Positions 37,067 to 50,000 are shown, counted from the stretch's first letter. The stretch: DNA of 64,000 nucleotides from Arthrobotrys musiformis (GCA_036971715.1 JAVHJL010000001.1:3100001-3164000); one strand, 5' to 3'. Numbers and translations are program-made. Notes: generated from the letters alone by a model not told the origin.

Positions 37067-40000
37067 TTAAAATCCAAGTAGAATGTCGTCGTGAATCAGC
37101 GATGGAGGTGATGGGACCGCGGGTGACTTTTTCTCGACGGCACGGAAAGGCGCTGAGATGATGCCGATCGCGTGGCAGTAGAGCCCAAAGTTTCCATGCA
37201 TGCCAATGATCTCGTGGCCCTCCGGACACATTATTGTTTCGTAGACTAGCTGGGGTGGACACCTGTTCCGGTGTGTCGAATCTCTGGCGGGCGGTGTTAG
37301 GGGGAGAGTTTCGCCATTTTCGAGAATAAGCTATATTCGGGGCCCCTGTTAGCCTGATACGTCCGGACAAGGATGACAAATTCCATGGGTTTAAATACCT
37401 CTAAAGTGACTATTTGAGGCTCGCCGCCTTTATTGCGTCTAGCTTTGATGGGCCAATCTGCAAGCTTAACATCTCTTTGTGGGGTCCCTGGGGTGGACGC
37501 TGGAATCCTTTGGAAAATATCGCGTACCATACCAACCTATATGTTTTGTTAGCCTCGTTTACTATCTCAAAATTGGTTTAGGTTTTGAAAACTCCTACCT
37601 TTAAACCAAGCATCTTTCTTTCCCTTAGTTTGAAGGGGTTCTTGGTTGTGCTACAAAGGGTTGTCATAAACCCAGTTGTTCCCAACCTTATGGTTTCCTG
37701 GCCTCGCAAGTGACTGTTGGTCCGCTTTTCGGCCTTAATAAATTGGGTGAATTCGATACCGTGGATATGGATGAGCCGGGTTGGGAAGCTGTAGTACACA
37801 TTGATATCCATCAATTGTTGTTTGTTGAATGATGCCCACAGCCGAACCGAACCGATCTGGGCGCCCACTTTCTTCGAAATAACGGCGTCGCCTGGGAGTT
37901 TATCTGCCGGATACGATCCTAACCATGGCAGTGGCGGCATGAATGGCCTTCCGTTGAAAGTCTTGATTTCCGCTGACGGATCGTCCACGTCTGCGTAGGG
38001 GTCAAGAACTGGTAGAACAGAAGTTTGTGGAGGGGGGAAGGAAAGCATTGAGTAGTCAACCATTGCTAGAGGGGCGTCGGGGTCTGGTGCGGCGACAACT
38101 AGCATCCCCAATTTGAAATCTAGATCAACCTCCTGGAGCCAAAGCCCTGCGAAATCATATCCCAGTGGCGGCCGAATGTCGACGTATCCATTTTCGTCCC
38201 ACTTGAAGGTTCCTTGGACGACATCAGTCTCCAATGCAGTGGCGGTTTGGACTCGAAGGTTGTTTTGATGGCTGTCATAAGAATCTTCTAGGGGGTGGCG
38301 GGTTGATGTTTGATAGTTGTTATAATCGGAACTTTCGTCGGTGGAGTAACTATAATCTCGGTCCGCGGGCCTAACTTCGTCCTCGAAGATATGTCTCCAT
38401 GACTTTAAATCCCTGACGTTCTCATTAAGAGGTGGGATGCCAAAGCCGGCAACTTCGATGCCGAAAAGAGGAGTTGATCTTGTGATAAAATCCCCGGTTT
38501 CTGGATCCACTCGGACAGTGCAGAACTAATAAGTCGTTAGCTAGAATTTTTGGACTGCAGCCTCAAAGAAGAATAGAGCTTACGTGGAAAGAAAAGTTGG
38601 TACCAGGGCGATACCGCAAAGCAAAGATTCTTTCCCCTTCCTCCAATACAAAGTCTGCGCTTGCTCCAATACACTTCCCAAACGATCTTGTTTCGCCAGA
38701 CTTATACATGAAGCTTAAGCCTCTGAACTGATGGTCAAAATACCCTCTGATAATCATGATTTGATCAGGGCCGAAGTCTTGACTATCTGCTGAGTCCGCG
38801 AACACCTGTATAACCGACAATGGTCGGTTTAAGACGCTCCAACCGAACGGGATATAACGAAGCTTCGGGTCGGGTTTTTCTGGAAGGATATATTCCTCCT
38901 CTTCTTGCCAAATGGGAGAGATCCAATCCGACATATAGTCGTATGTCATTCGTAGGCCAACCTAAAAGTCCGTTCATTAGCCTAAAATTTTGACCCGAAT
39001 ACTTGATGTACCTAGACTTACAAGCTTCTTTTTCCCGGAGGATTCGAAAAAGTGGCAGGTGCCACCTCTCTCACCTCCAAAGATTTTGCTGGTTCTCCCT
39101 TTGTCGGTTCGGAATCTTAAAGCAGCTATTGCATCTGCTCCACGGTGTCCGAATTCGTTCACATGCGACTTACTAACCCGGGTCTTATCAGCACACCAGA
39201 CCCAAATACCATTAATCTTTTCACCCTTCTCAAGATCGAAGGAACCGGCGGCGTTTTCCTCTCTCAGTTCCCCAAGGATCTGTGCCGCTCGTGGGCGGAA
39301 GCCACCGCAACCATCTTCCACTACGTCTTCGCCGGAATATTCGAAAATAAGACCCAGGCCATTAGCCGGAGTTTTTGAATAGCCAACGAAGAACGGTGGC
39401 GCTGGGCGGCAGAAGACTCTGACTTTCACAATTGGGTCCTCAAAATTGACTTTATTGATGAAATCTTTGATAGTATCATCATCGCCTTGGCGTTTCCAAT
39501 ACCTAGCTCTGTCAAGCTGAGAGAAGCAAGCTATGGGCCCCCCTGATTCAAGTTGATCTAGCGGCTTCAGCTGACTTAGATCTCGTGCATTGAGAACACT
39601 TTGCTCTTCTTCACACGGTGTTTGGGTCACAATCCCGAATGCCCTGCGTCTCCGATTGCTGCATCAGTAAGATTAGTTCAATCGACCGAAGGGATATAAA
39701 AATACTTACTTGAGTCCCTCACCCAAGTACGGCTTACCCTACAGCATAGTTTGGTTAGAAAGAGCAAAGAAGCTAGCAGAGGGGTAAAATATCTTACGTC
39801 GGTACACCCAAAAAAGCCAGTTATCAAAGACTTCGAATCAGTTTCGAAAAACTCGTAGGTAACAGGTACCTCATGCGTATCATCAAAATCCGGTTTTGTT
39901 TCGTCGGATCTACTTGAGGACATAGTCGGGAGACCGAGGCCGAATGGGTCGTCCCAAATATCGGGAGATGTTACACGTGGTGCAATATCGTTTAGGAACG

Positions 40001-43000
40001 CCTCGAAAGAATTCTCCCTGCCTTGGTTGCTCGCGGTTGCCCCTGAGGCACTACTGGCTTCACCATCACCTTTCGTGCTATCATCTTTTGTGGCAGCATC
40101 GCTTTTCGCCCCTTCGTTCGCCTCGTTTGTGACGGAGGACTTGTTACTTTTTGAGCCATCTTTGCTAGCGAGCGGTGGAGCGAGGCTTGAGGAATCATTC
40201 GTTTTAGTCTTTTTTATCCGGACTGGGCCTCTAACTCGTCGAGATGTAGATGCTAGGGCGCTCGACTGCGATGCCATTGGGGGCATCAGTACAGGCAAAG
40301 CGCCACCGGGAAGTTGTGAAACTCCGGCGAGTACCTGAGGTGGCGGAGGCAGCGAAATCGAATGCCCGCCAGGGCTTGGAAGCCAGTAGGGTAATGGTGC
40401 GGGGCCCGCGCCATCATCGCCACCAGGCGGAGGGGGGTTACCACCTCCAGAAGGGTATACTCTAGGCACCCTTCTCAACCTACGACGAGACCTACGCCTC
40501 GTGGTCGGGGGGAGACAGGCTGGGAATTCGATCTTTCGTCCAAAGTTTGTAACGAACTAAGATATTTGTTAGTAATGCCAGACGCCTTTTGGATGCCAAT
40601 GCTTCCTTACGATAACACCAAGATAACTCCGTTCACTAAGACAGAGGTGGTTCGTCCCAACACGCACAATCCGCTCGCCGCCTTTGCCATCTATAGTTGC
40701 CGCACAGCTGAGGTAATGTAGGTCTACGCCACCGCGTCTAACTTCAACATATCGCTCGAGAGGGGATGTGCCTTCCCCACGAAGTTTGCACTCTTTCACA
40801 TCCACCTCATCCATTTCATATGTGAACTCAAATCCAGAAACGCCTCGTGCGGCCCCATTCGTATGACTTGCGTAAAATGCTTTAACGCACAGCAATCGTC
40901 GTAGGTATTTCTAACCACCAATTAGTAAAATATTCAGGGGATTATTTGTCTAAAATTAGTAAAATTACCCCGCCTGGTCCTCCAAAATCAAAGTATTCCA
41001 TGACCTGCATACTTGTTAGTCTTAAGCGGGAGCGTAACACTAGAAAGAATTCTTACCGTCAACTCATCCCGGTTTCTCGGAACCCTCAATGGCGGAGTGT
41101 TTGGTGGAGGACCAAAGTTGGGCCCATTCCAGTACGCATGTGCTTCAGGAGGGATTGGCAAGCCCGCGGCTAAAAGAGCATCTTGCAGGTAAGTTTTTGG
41201 AAATGCGAATGAGAGGTTCCTCGGCGATAGGGCTACGTTTGTAGTATTGTCCTCGCCGTAGTGGGGCAATGGAAAGTAAGGACGCCAGCAATATCGATCG
41301 ACAAGACTGGGAGCCCCGTCTATATGTTCGTCTGGGCCAAGAATATTATCATCTCGACCGAGAGGAAGCGGTTCACAATCAACTTCCTCTCCGTCAATCA
41401 CAATTTTCTGGTATTCTGGTGGCTCATCAACCAGAATAGCTTTGCCTTTGCCTTTGTTACGTTTGGGGGTTGCTTCGTCGTTTCGATACTCAATTAATGC
41501 AATAGATGTGAAACGAAGAGTGCCTAGGCCAACGGTGATTCCACCGATTGTCCATTTTTCTGGTGAAACCGTAAGTTTACCTTCGGCGGCCGGGCAGGAG
41601 AAATCAGAGTAGTAGTCATGAACTGGTCCAATGACTTTAAAACCTTGAGCTCGACGTTTAGCAAGCGCCGTAGTTTGCTCTCCGGGTTCATGCTCATGCC
41701 ACATGCTCCAGCCTAACTTTGATTCCGTCATTGAAGTCGAACTCCCAACCCAACGGGCTTCCTTCCACGGTGGGTGGGTGAGCGGCTTTAATCTCACTAT
41801 CCCGGATTCCGTAACACCAACCATGAAGCCAATCCAGGTGGAGTTTTCTGGAAGTGAGACGACGGCTTCATCGGGCATTATATAGCCAACTTCGCCGAGC
41901 AGCACCGTTGGCGTTTCTGCCTCTGGTGTCTCCTCGTCCCATAATGCAGGCAGTCGGCCCCAAAATCTAAGACCGCAAATGTGTTTTCGATACTCAGCTA
42001 CAGTTTCTTGTGATTTGTCGTCTGCTTTCCCAATAAAACTAAAACCAATTCTGGTAACAGTCGCATTCGGATCCCACGTGCACTTTCGGGCACAATTTTC
42101 AATGCAAGATAAGGCAGAATGAATGAGCTGTCTTTGATCGGGAGGTTGCTCTTCTAAGTCTCTGGTCCCCCGCCTTACATTTGGCCCTCTACAATATTGG
42201 TAAGAGTCAGCGGACGATCCACATGGTCAGGGCAACAGGGCTAACTTACGCAGAAACAGTCTTTCGGACACGGACTCGTGACCTCCCTCTCAGTGGCAGC
42301 AATCTGACTTGTTGGGGCAATAAGCCAACCATGCTGGGGACGCTTGCCGGGCCAAATACACCACCTTGCTCACCCAAATAGTAATGTATCCCTTGTCTAC
42401 TGTGCGGCAAGTTTGTTTTGTCAGCTACGATCGCCGCCAAGTCATCAAGAAGTGGGCTCATTGCTGGATATTTGTCAAGCTCTCCACCAAGAAATGAGAG
42501 GATTCCGGTGTAAACATCTCCTCTCAAAGGTGTATCAACGAGAAGCGCAATGCGGTCAATCAAGGGCTTCAATATCACATGTATTCGGAGTCTATTGGCA
42601 AGGCCAGGCGACGGAGGATATCGAGGGCATATCCGATTTCGATAGAACCGGCGTAAATGGCGAGATCTATCGAAACGAACCCTTTTTCTGCCGTCTTTGC
42701 TTTCAATTCGCTCCTCGTCCGAGTCGTCCCTGATGGTTGGAGAAACCAAGAGTTCCTTTATTGAGATATAAAGATTCCTCCAATCAATCTTCCCTTCTGT
42801 GGACCGGGCGTTGGCGCTCTCGTAAACGAAATGCATCTCATGGGGATCCTTGAATCTCGACCTGAAGAACGAGTTCGTCAAAGGAGATTCCGCAATCGAC
42901 CTCACGGCGAGCCGAAGGTTGGTGACATCTTTACTTCGTAGCTGGCAAAGAACTATATCCAGAATTTCATTTGGGAGCTTGCTGAATAGATCTTTCGGGC

Positions 43001-43910
43001 CGTGACCTTGGGAAAACTGATGCTGAAGGGAATGGCTCGAAGCGGATATCAAGGGCGGGTGGTCCAGAATCGCTCGTAGTTTTGGAATTTTTAATGGATC
43101 TGCAGAAATGTATGGCAGCATCCCTCGACCCCCGAATGCCTTACTTATTGACAGTACACATGTCAGCAACCTAAATTCATGAGACAAACAAGAGTGCTAT
43201 AGAACCTACCCATCCAATAGTGTTCGCGTGCTTGACCAACTGCTATGGTCAATAAAAGAAGGGAATGTTCCATCGCTGATGGATTGACGGAAGGGCGAAG
43301 CTCCATCGTCCCATCCTGAGATATCACCGTTCCCAAATCCCTTGCGAACCAGGCTCAATATCTCCCATAACCTATCTCTCACTTCCGGTTTGACATAGTA
43401 GGCTCTGCGACCCTCGCTTCCATCCTTGAACCGGTCCGGGAGGAGGGTTCTGAAGATTTCAAAACATTTCGCATGGAATACGAAGCCGCGACCTGACGTA
43501 TTATCAAAAGAGACGTAAGATGTGAATATACTAAATGTATCGTCGGGGCGAGCCTGGAAATCGGAGTCAGAATAGACTGTAGTTGGGTCGGTCGGAGCTG
43601 TCAGAGCTCTCGCATTGGCGCTCCTGGGACCGAATAGACCGATTCCCGTAAAGAACGGAGAGACGGCACTGTCCTCCCCCAAATCGGATGCTGGTGATAT
43701 GTCGTTGTGTGTACCACGCGAGTCTCGCAGAGCTCTAAACTCAAACGCCCAAGCAAGGTCATCGACAGAGACGTATTCTCCAGGGTATCCACCATCCCAT
43801 CTGGCGTCTGGATACGGTTCCTTTGGGTGAGCTCTAGTTCGGTACGCTGCTAGAACAATACCACAAAAACAGCAGTGAGATTCGAAATTGTGATATTCTC
43901 CGGATGCCAT
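37067..43910 (-). CDS. Giant F-box protein with lectin-like modules
   Basis: Twelve exons: 43910-43210, 43143-42250, 42188-41057, 41004-40969, 40910-40611, 40556-39798, 39738-39710, 39658-39022, 38961-38584, 38525-37599, 37536-37399, 37330-37067. Every junction keeps phase and most introns have CTAAC/CTAAT/CTGAC branch sites; the product is about 2064 residues. Acceptor 2 (43144) is the least certain. A CCFCG motif is near residue 13. The F-box is at about 285-330 (LFSKLPNEILDIVLCQL), implying an SCF ubiquitin-ligase adaptor. Residues ~530-1035 and ~1235-2064 contain beta-rich repeats. The last has a jacalin-like signature (HEIIGMHGNFG then AIGIIS). A basic cluster (RRRRSRRRLRR, ~1041) and a Pro/Ser linker lie between. 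Likely function: sugar- or glycoprotein-recognising F-box protein, by inference. It could be two genes, but the phase-perfect junction at 40611/40556 argues for one. Confidence 0.82.
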
Positions 43911-45208
43911 CTTCGCGCACGCGATGGATGAAAAGCCACCACTAGCAAAGCCCTAGGTGAGACTCTACCTCTCTCCGTGTCGAAGTTCCAAGAAAGGTCT
44001 GGTATCCAGTACCAGAAGTTATCGCAGTAGCATTTGTATCCCCAAAGGCTTCGAGGGGAAAGGATTGGATTTCGGCTTCAGAACAGGCCGGCTGTGCCGG
44101 TCGGATTGCCGCTTTCGTTTGGTCAGATGAGGATTACACAGCGGCTCTAGAACACAGCAATACAAAGGCACGTCTAATTGCGGTACTGTATTTGGATTTG
44201 CGGATTCGTCTAACGATGGATTTGGAATTCGAGGCTATCCAGGCAGGATCAAAACGACGGATTGATCGATCCTTAAGCTCTTCGCGACCGGCGGCCGAAG
44301 GAGATGAAGCCGGGATAGGCCAAGTTGGGAGCTTTCTGTTGGAGGAAGTCGGAGGGTATGTTGGATGTTGGTTGGTTGGTTGGTTGGTTGGAGAGCGTCG
44401 AAGTTGCGGTTCTACTAATTTGGTATTGTTGACTGAACCGGACCAGCCTCGTTCATATTTCACGCGAACCGAGCCGAGCTAACGACCACCAAAGCAGAGC
44501 AGAGCGAGCAGGAGGAAGCAGGCAGGCAAAGCATAGGGCTGAGGTGCATCGCATCCATTCATATCAATCAGGTAAGAGGTTACTTATATTCCCATCGGTC
44601 CGGTTTGGAGCAGCCGTAGCAGCTTGTTACAGGCGCTAACTATTGCCTGCCTGCCTATATCACATCAGCCATTCCCGGCGTTCCGTCGCTGGTCGCTATC
44701 GATTACATTACCGCGTCACATATAACTGCTGAGGTATTACGGCATATCCGCCATTCGATTCCATTCGGTCGGTGGATATTACCACTTGGCTAGCCTCTCT
44801 TTCGACCCCGGCTGCCTCTGCTCAGGAACAGGACGAATTGCCCCTGCTCGTTCGGAAACCGAAGCCAGAACTGGAACTGGTGCTGGTGCAAACTTACATA
44901 CAAGCATTAGACAAGGTTGAGGCTTGGGGAAAGGCCCAGTATTACTCCGCGTACAGTCGACAGTCAACGGGCTGGAGTAGCCGCAGTACGTCCAAATACC
45001 ATCACCATAAAGCAGCATCATCTTTGGTGAAAGCATCGTTAGTTTCAATCGTTTTTATTTTTATTTTATTTTATTTTATTTTTTTATTTATTTTTAGCAT
45101 TTTCTGTAGCCTAGATTTGCTGACCAACTCGTCTTGTCCCCCCAAAAGTGGCACTCTTTGGCTTCCCATTCATCTCAGTTCCCGGAAACCCAAAAGCCGA
45201 CGCGAATC
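43911..45208. other. Divergent intergenic region
   Basis: Promoters of the giant F-box gene (-) and the unknown gene (+). Contains a (TTGG)n tract near 44371-44391 and a T-rich (TTTTA)n stretch at 45055-45100. The open frame from 44772 has no ATG and is probably leader. Confidence 0.6.
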
Positions 45209-46458
45209 ATGGTCAGATACCACCACCCTCTCAACAGGCGTCGTTACGCCAGGAACGCTTATCTTAACTCCCCTCACGATCCATTAGGGTTTGGAGCAAC
45301 TTTGGTCTCGCCGGCTCTTGCAAAACCCGAGGATTTCATCAATCACGCCGCTGTTTCTCAGTGGCTCGTCAGTAAACGCCAGAGCTTCCGCTCAAATCTT
45401 CAGAATGGATATGAGCTTTGGGCTGTGAACTGTGTTACTGAGTATTTCACACCCCCGCGCATGTCTCCTGTTCCAGGCGATGAGGATTACGACGAGGAAG
45501 ACCATAAGGATTCGAACGAAGAGCCTATCGATGACAATGACCGAAAGACTGTCAGCGTTCTCTTCTCTAGGGGTGCCCACAAACGATTCTATCGTCGTAA
45601 TGGCGGGATATATTCGGAACTTCGCCAGAGAGGTGTTTCCGACTTCTATTCGTCGAGGGATCAGAGAGACAATCGCATCAATGTTGGCGTCATGTCTCTC
45701 GATCGAAGCGGCAAAAACGCGATGCTCGTTCAAAAGTACTCAAAATCACGTGCCGGCATGGTTGATATTGCCGTAATGATAGACATCCCAGGGCCCGGGA
45801 GTGACACGTGGGCGAAAGAGGGCGGTGGTGGATGGTGGGGCACTGCAAGGGAAACGGAAAAGTTACTGGCTGTAACCTGCCGGCTTCGAATGCAAAGCTT
45901 ACCAAACGGGCTTGGAGTTCTTTTTGGTCTTGTCACTGGAGGTAACTATAGAAAACTCTCTCTGGAGCCCTTTTTACCACTAGAAATGCTGACTGAAAAG
46001 GGACCCGTGTGCGATTCTTTAAATGGACTGATGATAAAAAGGAGCCCATTGAGGGGAGGTTTGAGGACTTAGCTGTTCTTCTCGGGCTAACCGACGATGA
46101 AGAGGATTACGACTCATTCTCTGACGATGAAGACGATGAAATGAAAAATGGGTGTGGGAGCGACCAGCCTAATGGTTTACAGCACGATCCAACAACTACC
46201 AAAGGGAAGGGCAAAGGGAAGGCTAAGATCGAAGATGCTGGGCCAATCCAAGAAGACGACGGGACTTTGCAGTCAAATTTTAACGCCGAAGACCCTCCAC
46301 CGCATCATACTTCACATCTATTTGTGCCAGACCCCAAAAATATTTTCGACATAAGGCTACCGCCTGAGACGCCACGAGGTGGCTACTACGATATGCTCTG
46401 GCAAGGAGACAAGTGTAGCGCAATGTTCCACCATATTGGCGGCTGGAAAGTTGACTAA
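45209..46458 (+). CDS. Unknown protein with acidic C-terminal segment
   Basis: Family not recognised. Exons 45209-45941 and 46001-46458 (donor GTAACT, CTGAC branch just upstream of acceptor AAAAG), 396 residues. ATG 45209 (MVRYHHPLNRRRYAR) is the first ATG of the frame. The first two thirds look globular (SQWLVSKRQSFRSN, YELWAVNCVTEYF, VDIAVMIDIPGPG), with no signal peptide or membrane helix. Residues about 270-340 are acidic and Gly/Lys-rich (DDEEDYDSFSDDEDDE, then KGKGKGKAK), likely disordered. The protein ends in a conserved-looking block (YYDMLWQGDKCSAMFHHIGGW). Its stop lies 71 bp from the stop of the convergent flavoprotein gene. Confidence 0.78.
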
Positions 46459-46529
46459 ACCATCCCCAAATCCACCATCTTTCTTTGAGGTCTAGCGATT
46501 TTTATATACGTGGAGAATCCTCTTTAGAA

Positions 46530-47427
46530 TCAAGGCCAAACTTCTACCTCCCTCCAACTACCATCTACCTTTCCAAAATTTTCTAGCTTTTCATTTTTTT
46601 CAGCGTCGCTTCCAACTTGAACCCAGATAGTCTTGCGCGACGTCTCCAAATCCAGGTACTCAACTCTTGTAGGCTCAATAACCGCGAGCCGAAAATGCGA
46701 TAATGCAACCCCTTCATCTAGTTGATCATCTCCGATCGGGCTCTTGGGTGTTAAACCACCGGATCCAAGCTCCTTTGGTGCTCCGGGGAACGGATTCCTG
46801 AAAGAACCCCGGAGTACAGGCGACAGATTCCCAAAGTGTGCCTTATACTCCCTCGCAAAGTCGAAATCACTACCGTCGCCCCCGCTCTCCTTAGATAATT
46901 TCCTTATGAGCCAGTTTTTTGTCTCCTTAACCCCATTTTCCTCTGCCTCTAAATCTCTCGGTAACACAAAACATCTCCCACGTATTCTCCATTGCTTGCC
47001 AATCATGGGGTTCTCGCCGGCCGGGATCCAAAAGCACGCCTCCACATTATTAGTGACCGTTGGTAAAGAAGAAGACGCAACGCCCTCTACCCCGCCCAAG
47101 TCTCTAAACTTCTCCATCCTTTTGTCTGTTGTGAATGCTATCAGGTCTGATTTAAACCCTGTGTTACCCGAGACGGGATTATATTTGTTGGCCGGGAGTT
47201 CAGCATAAAACCCGCGGAAGACGCTATAGAAGCATGAAAAATATTATCAGCCTCGGTGGGGGCTTGAAAGATACCATTGATATAAGTGAGGTGCCGACTT
47301 ACAGGGTCCTAACATGGGGGGTCGATATGCCTCCTGCTTGTGAGGCTGTAGCAAACGAGAAAGTCGGGCATGCTAACGTCTGAATGTGGGCGTTGAGGGC
47401 TTGCTTCCAGGGAGCAATCGACGCCAT
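46530..47427 (-). CDS. Pyridoxamine-phosphate-oxidase-like FMN protein (Alr4036 type)
   Basis: Two exons, 47427-47303 and 47223-46530 (donor GTAAGT, branch CTGAT, acceptor TATAG), 272 residues. The N-terminus APWKQALNAHI, then PTFSFATAS and TPHVRTLVFRGF, matches the split-barrel FMN-binding domain of the Alr4036 group. LIAFTTDRRMEKFRDL, EACFWIP and QWRIRGR match its later strands (dimer interface and flavin contacts). The group is related to Pdx3-type oxidases but its true substrate is unknown; a role in vitamin B6 metabolism should not be assumed. No targeting signal is apparent. Confidence 0.9.
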
Positions 47428-48656
47428 CGTGTGATCCTTTCCTTTCTCTTGCTTTTCTTCCTGAGACAAAACTCAGGATTGTGTGATTCGTATTTGGTTT
47501 CTAGTTGGAAGTATAGGTACACATGTATCAGGCGTGCGTATGAGGGTGTGGTATCCCGCCCAGGTTATGGTGCCTATGTGCGCATATGCGGGTGCGGCTC
47601 GGGTTTAGGAAACCAAACAACGCGGTTTTGTGTGGTATATTTGATCCCAGTACTTTTTGTGGAAGACCCACTCCAACAGCGTACATCGACCCACTTAGAC
47701 ATACATACATCTGCGAACAGAGGGTTCAAAACTTCCCTCTTAGGAAACTTCCCTCTTACTTGGCTGACCATTATACCGGATACATATTGCATTATCACAT
47801 AATGTGCGCATTTCAATACTGTTTCCTCCAGTTAGCAGTGCAGTTAGATAAGCGAGCTTGCGCGTGGGATATTGGGGTCAACGCCCCTCATGCATGCAAT
47901 GCAGGGGAGGCTGCCAGTATTCTACAAGTAGCCTCGAATCCTTCTACAAGTCTCGGCAACGGATACGACGAGACATGCAGATATAATGCAATGTCGAAAA
48001 AAAGCATATACAGTACGGCTGAGAAGGTGGCCTATCGGTTTGATTGTGGGGATCTGAAGAATTACTCGATATAGACAATGGCGAATGTCGTTGGACTCGT
48101 GGATTAAACGGTTATAAATTAACCTATCAAAGACCAAAGGACGCCGCTAGACTCGATCAGTCCCAGATCTACTCTTCATGTTACTATACTCCCCAGACGG
48201 CTTCTGTTAGCCTCTGTATGCCCTTTTACTCCGTAGTATATTGTTTCGGTCGACTGGTGTTATTGGCATACCTTCTCAAGCGCTCAAATATCATTCAAGC
48301 AATAACGCTATATAACAATGGAGATTGGACTTTATTTCCGTATTGTTGGATTCCTTTCGATTATTTTGTGCAATCATGTGCGTACCGCACGAGCTGATGA
48401 CGGTAAGAGATAATATATCAATGTTATATACACCAACCAACCAACCCCATTCTATATGTATCATTAGTTTAATACTTGTCTCGTACCCGTTTAATGCATT
48501 CAATGGAAGATCAATCGCTAACTTCAAAGTTAAGGCGACGAGTTTAGCAATAACCTTTTCAGTGATCTTGCTCCACTTCTTGCGCTCTTCGGCGAACAAG
48601 TTGCAAAACAGTTCCTTAGTCAGTCATTATCATGGCTTGATTGTGTTATCTTTGCT
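47428..48656. other. Divergent intergenic region
   Basis: Promoters of the FMN protein gene (-) and the membrane/ankyrin gene (+). Open frames near 47528-48074 lie on both strands without domain signal. No other element was recognised. Confidence 0.6.
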
Positions 48657-50000
48657 ATGGCTCCACTTGGAATCATCACGGCTATAGTATCAGCTATCCG
48701 AGTCGGCGGGCCAACTTGGCTAAGGGCTGTTATAGGAAGAGCTAGGGAGGGTAAAGGCGACGCCGAACTAGAACTGATGTCCAGTACGTCACATGACGTA
48801 TGCGAGCTCTGGAATGGGAAGTCAGTTATTCGAGCCGTTGGTTCACCATACGTAACGGAGATATTCTGGCTAGAGGAGGTGAAGGATCCGGATCCACCTC
48901 GCAAACCAAATGCTAGTACGGATGGCCCAGGCCAGTCCGGTTCCAAAACAACGGAGTCCCATCCCAACGTCGTACAAAATCTACTAGACTGGCGCTATCG
49001 GCCACAAACCAAGAAGGCCCAACCTGCAAAATGGAATCCGGAGATGGGCATTATTTTTAATACAGAGGAAGCCCAGAAAAACAAATTCCTCTATCCCCGC
49101 CGTTTCTCAACTACGGAGAACGCATCGGATCGTAGTGATAACGGCCGTAAGCAGCCCGGGCCCGAAGCCACTCAGCTATTAGACTCTGGCGCCTCGGATC
49201 CACATGAGGTGAGACATAATGAGCTCGGGAGTACAGAAACCGCTGAGCCTGCAAATGGGACACCTACCGACTCTGAGGCTAAAGGTTCCGATGAAAGACC
49301 AGATCCACCTAATATTTCCTTGAATATCCTCGGCGACCCGACTTCGAAAGTTGAATTGGTAGTTGTCGCGTTCATAACGACAACTCTGCAACTCGGCGTC
49401 ATCGCATTTGAAATCGCAATAACATATCTCTCCCCATTCAATAAAGAGTTCGGAAAGGGGGGTAAGCCCCCGGCAGGTTATGCATGCCCTCTGACTGCCG
49501 CAGGAACTCTCTTAGTCATGATTGGGATGTTCATATGTGCTATGGTCGTACAATGGAAATCAAAGGAAGAAAAATGGTATTTCAATGAAATCAAGTCGTC
49601 TGATGATCCTGCGCAGCACCGCTCTCTAGATGGTAAAGAAATCAATTCTGGCCCTAAAACGTACCGGTTGAGACTAGCCTGGCTGCAGCGCAAGCAGAGA
49701 GTAATGGATCAGACTTTCGATGGATATTGCCTTTACCCCCCGGAAAAGAGACAAAAAGTGGTATATTCTCATTTTAACAACAGATTCACGTCACAACACT
49801 CCTGGACGGTTATCGGGACCTTCGTCAGCGTGGCAGGTTTCATCCTCCAATTTACCGGGCTCAGAGGGATGAACTACTTAGCCAGCCTGGTGCAGCTCGC
49901 GATAATAGGGGTTGCTACATTACTTCGAGTTATGATCCGAAGACATCTGAATAACGACCCCAAGACCGAAAAAATTAAGGATGGTTATGAACTCGACTAG
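48657..50000 (+). CDS. Four-helix membrane domain of an ankyrin-type protein (part 1, ends at in-frame TAG)
   Basis: 447 residues. The start MAPLGIITAIVSAIRVGGP and the following ELELMSSTSHDVCELWNGK are, from memory of fungal proteomes, hallmarks of a conserved family with N-terminal membrane domain and often C-terminal ankyrin repeats; its function is unknown. Residues ~75-220 are Pro/Ser/Asp-rich. Hydrophobic helices lie at about 232-258 (LQLGVIAFEIAITYL), 278-300 (PLTAAGTLLVMIGMFICAMV), 380-402 and 407-427. The frame ends at TAG 49998-50000, immediately followed by ATG in the same frame. Relatives, as I recall them, read on through this point with Trp (YELDW). So the stop is most likely a TGG-to-TAG nonsense change, not a true gene end. 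No intron is needed up to here. Confidence 0.8.
   Translation: MAPLGIITAIVSAIRVGGPTWLRAVIGRAREGKGDAELELMSSTSHDVCELWNGKSVIRAVGSPYVTEIFWLEEVKDPDPPRKPNASTDGPGQSGSKTTESHPNVVQNLLDWRYRPQTKKAQPAKWNPEMGIIFNTEEAQKNKFLYPRRFSTTENASDRSDNGRKQPGPEATQLLDSGASDPHEVRHNELGSTETAEPANGTPTDSEAKGSDERPDPPNISLNILGDPTSKVELVVVAFITTTLQLGVIAFEIAITYLSPFNKEFGKGGKPPAGYACPLTAAGTLLVMIGMFICAMVVQWKSKEEKWYFNEIKSSDDPAQHRSLDGKEINSGPKTYRLRLAWLQRKQRVMDQTFDGYCLYPPEKRQKVVYSHFNNRFTSQHSWTVIGTFVSVAGFILQFTGLRGMNYLASLVQLAIIGVATLLRVMIRRHLNNDPKTEKIKDGYELD

Noticed and set aside
40556..40611. Splitting the giant F-box gene into two genes here
   Set aside because: The splice junction keeps phase, has a CTAAC branch, and joins a continuous beta-strand-like segment (LGVI to FVTNFGRK); no start codon or promoter space fits a second gene.
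44772..45133. Possible upstream exon of the unknown gene at 45209
   Set aside because: The open frame lacks an ATG and passes into a T-rich tract; more likely leader sequence.
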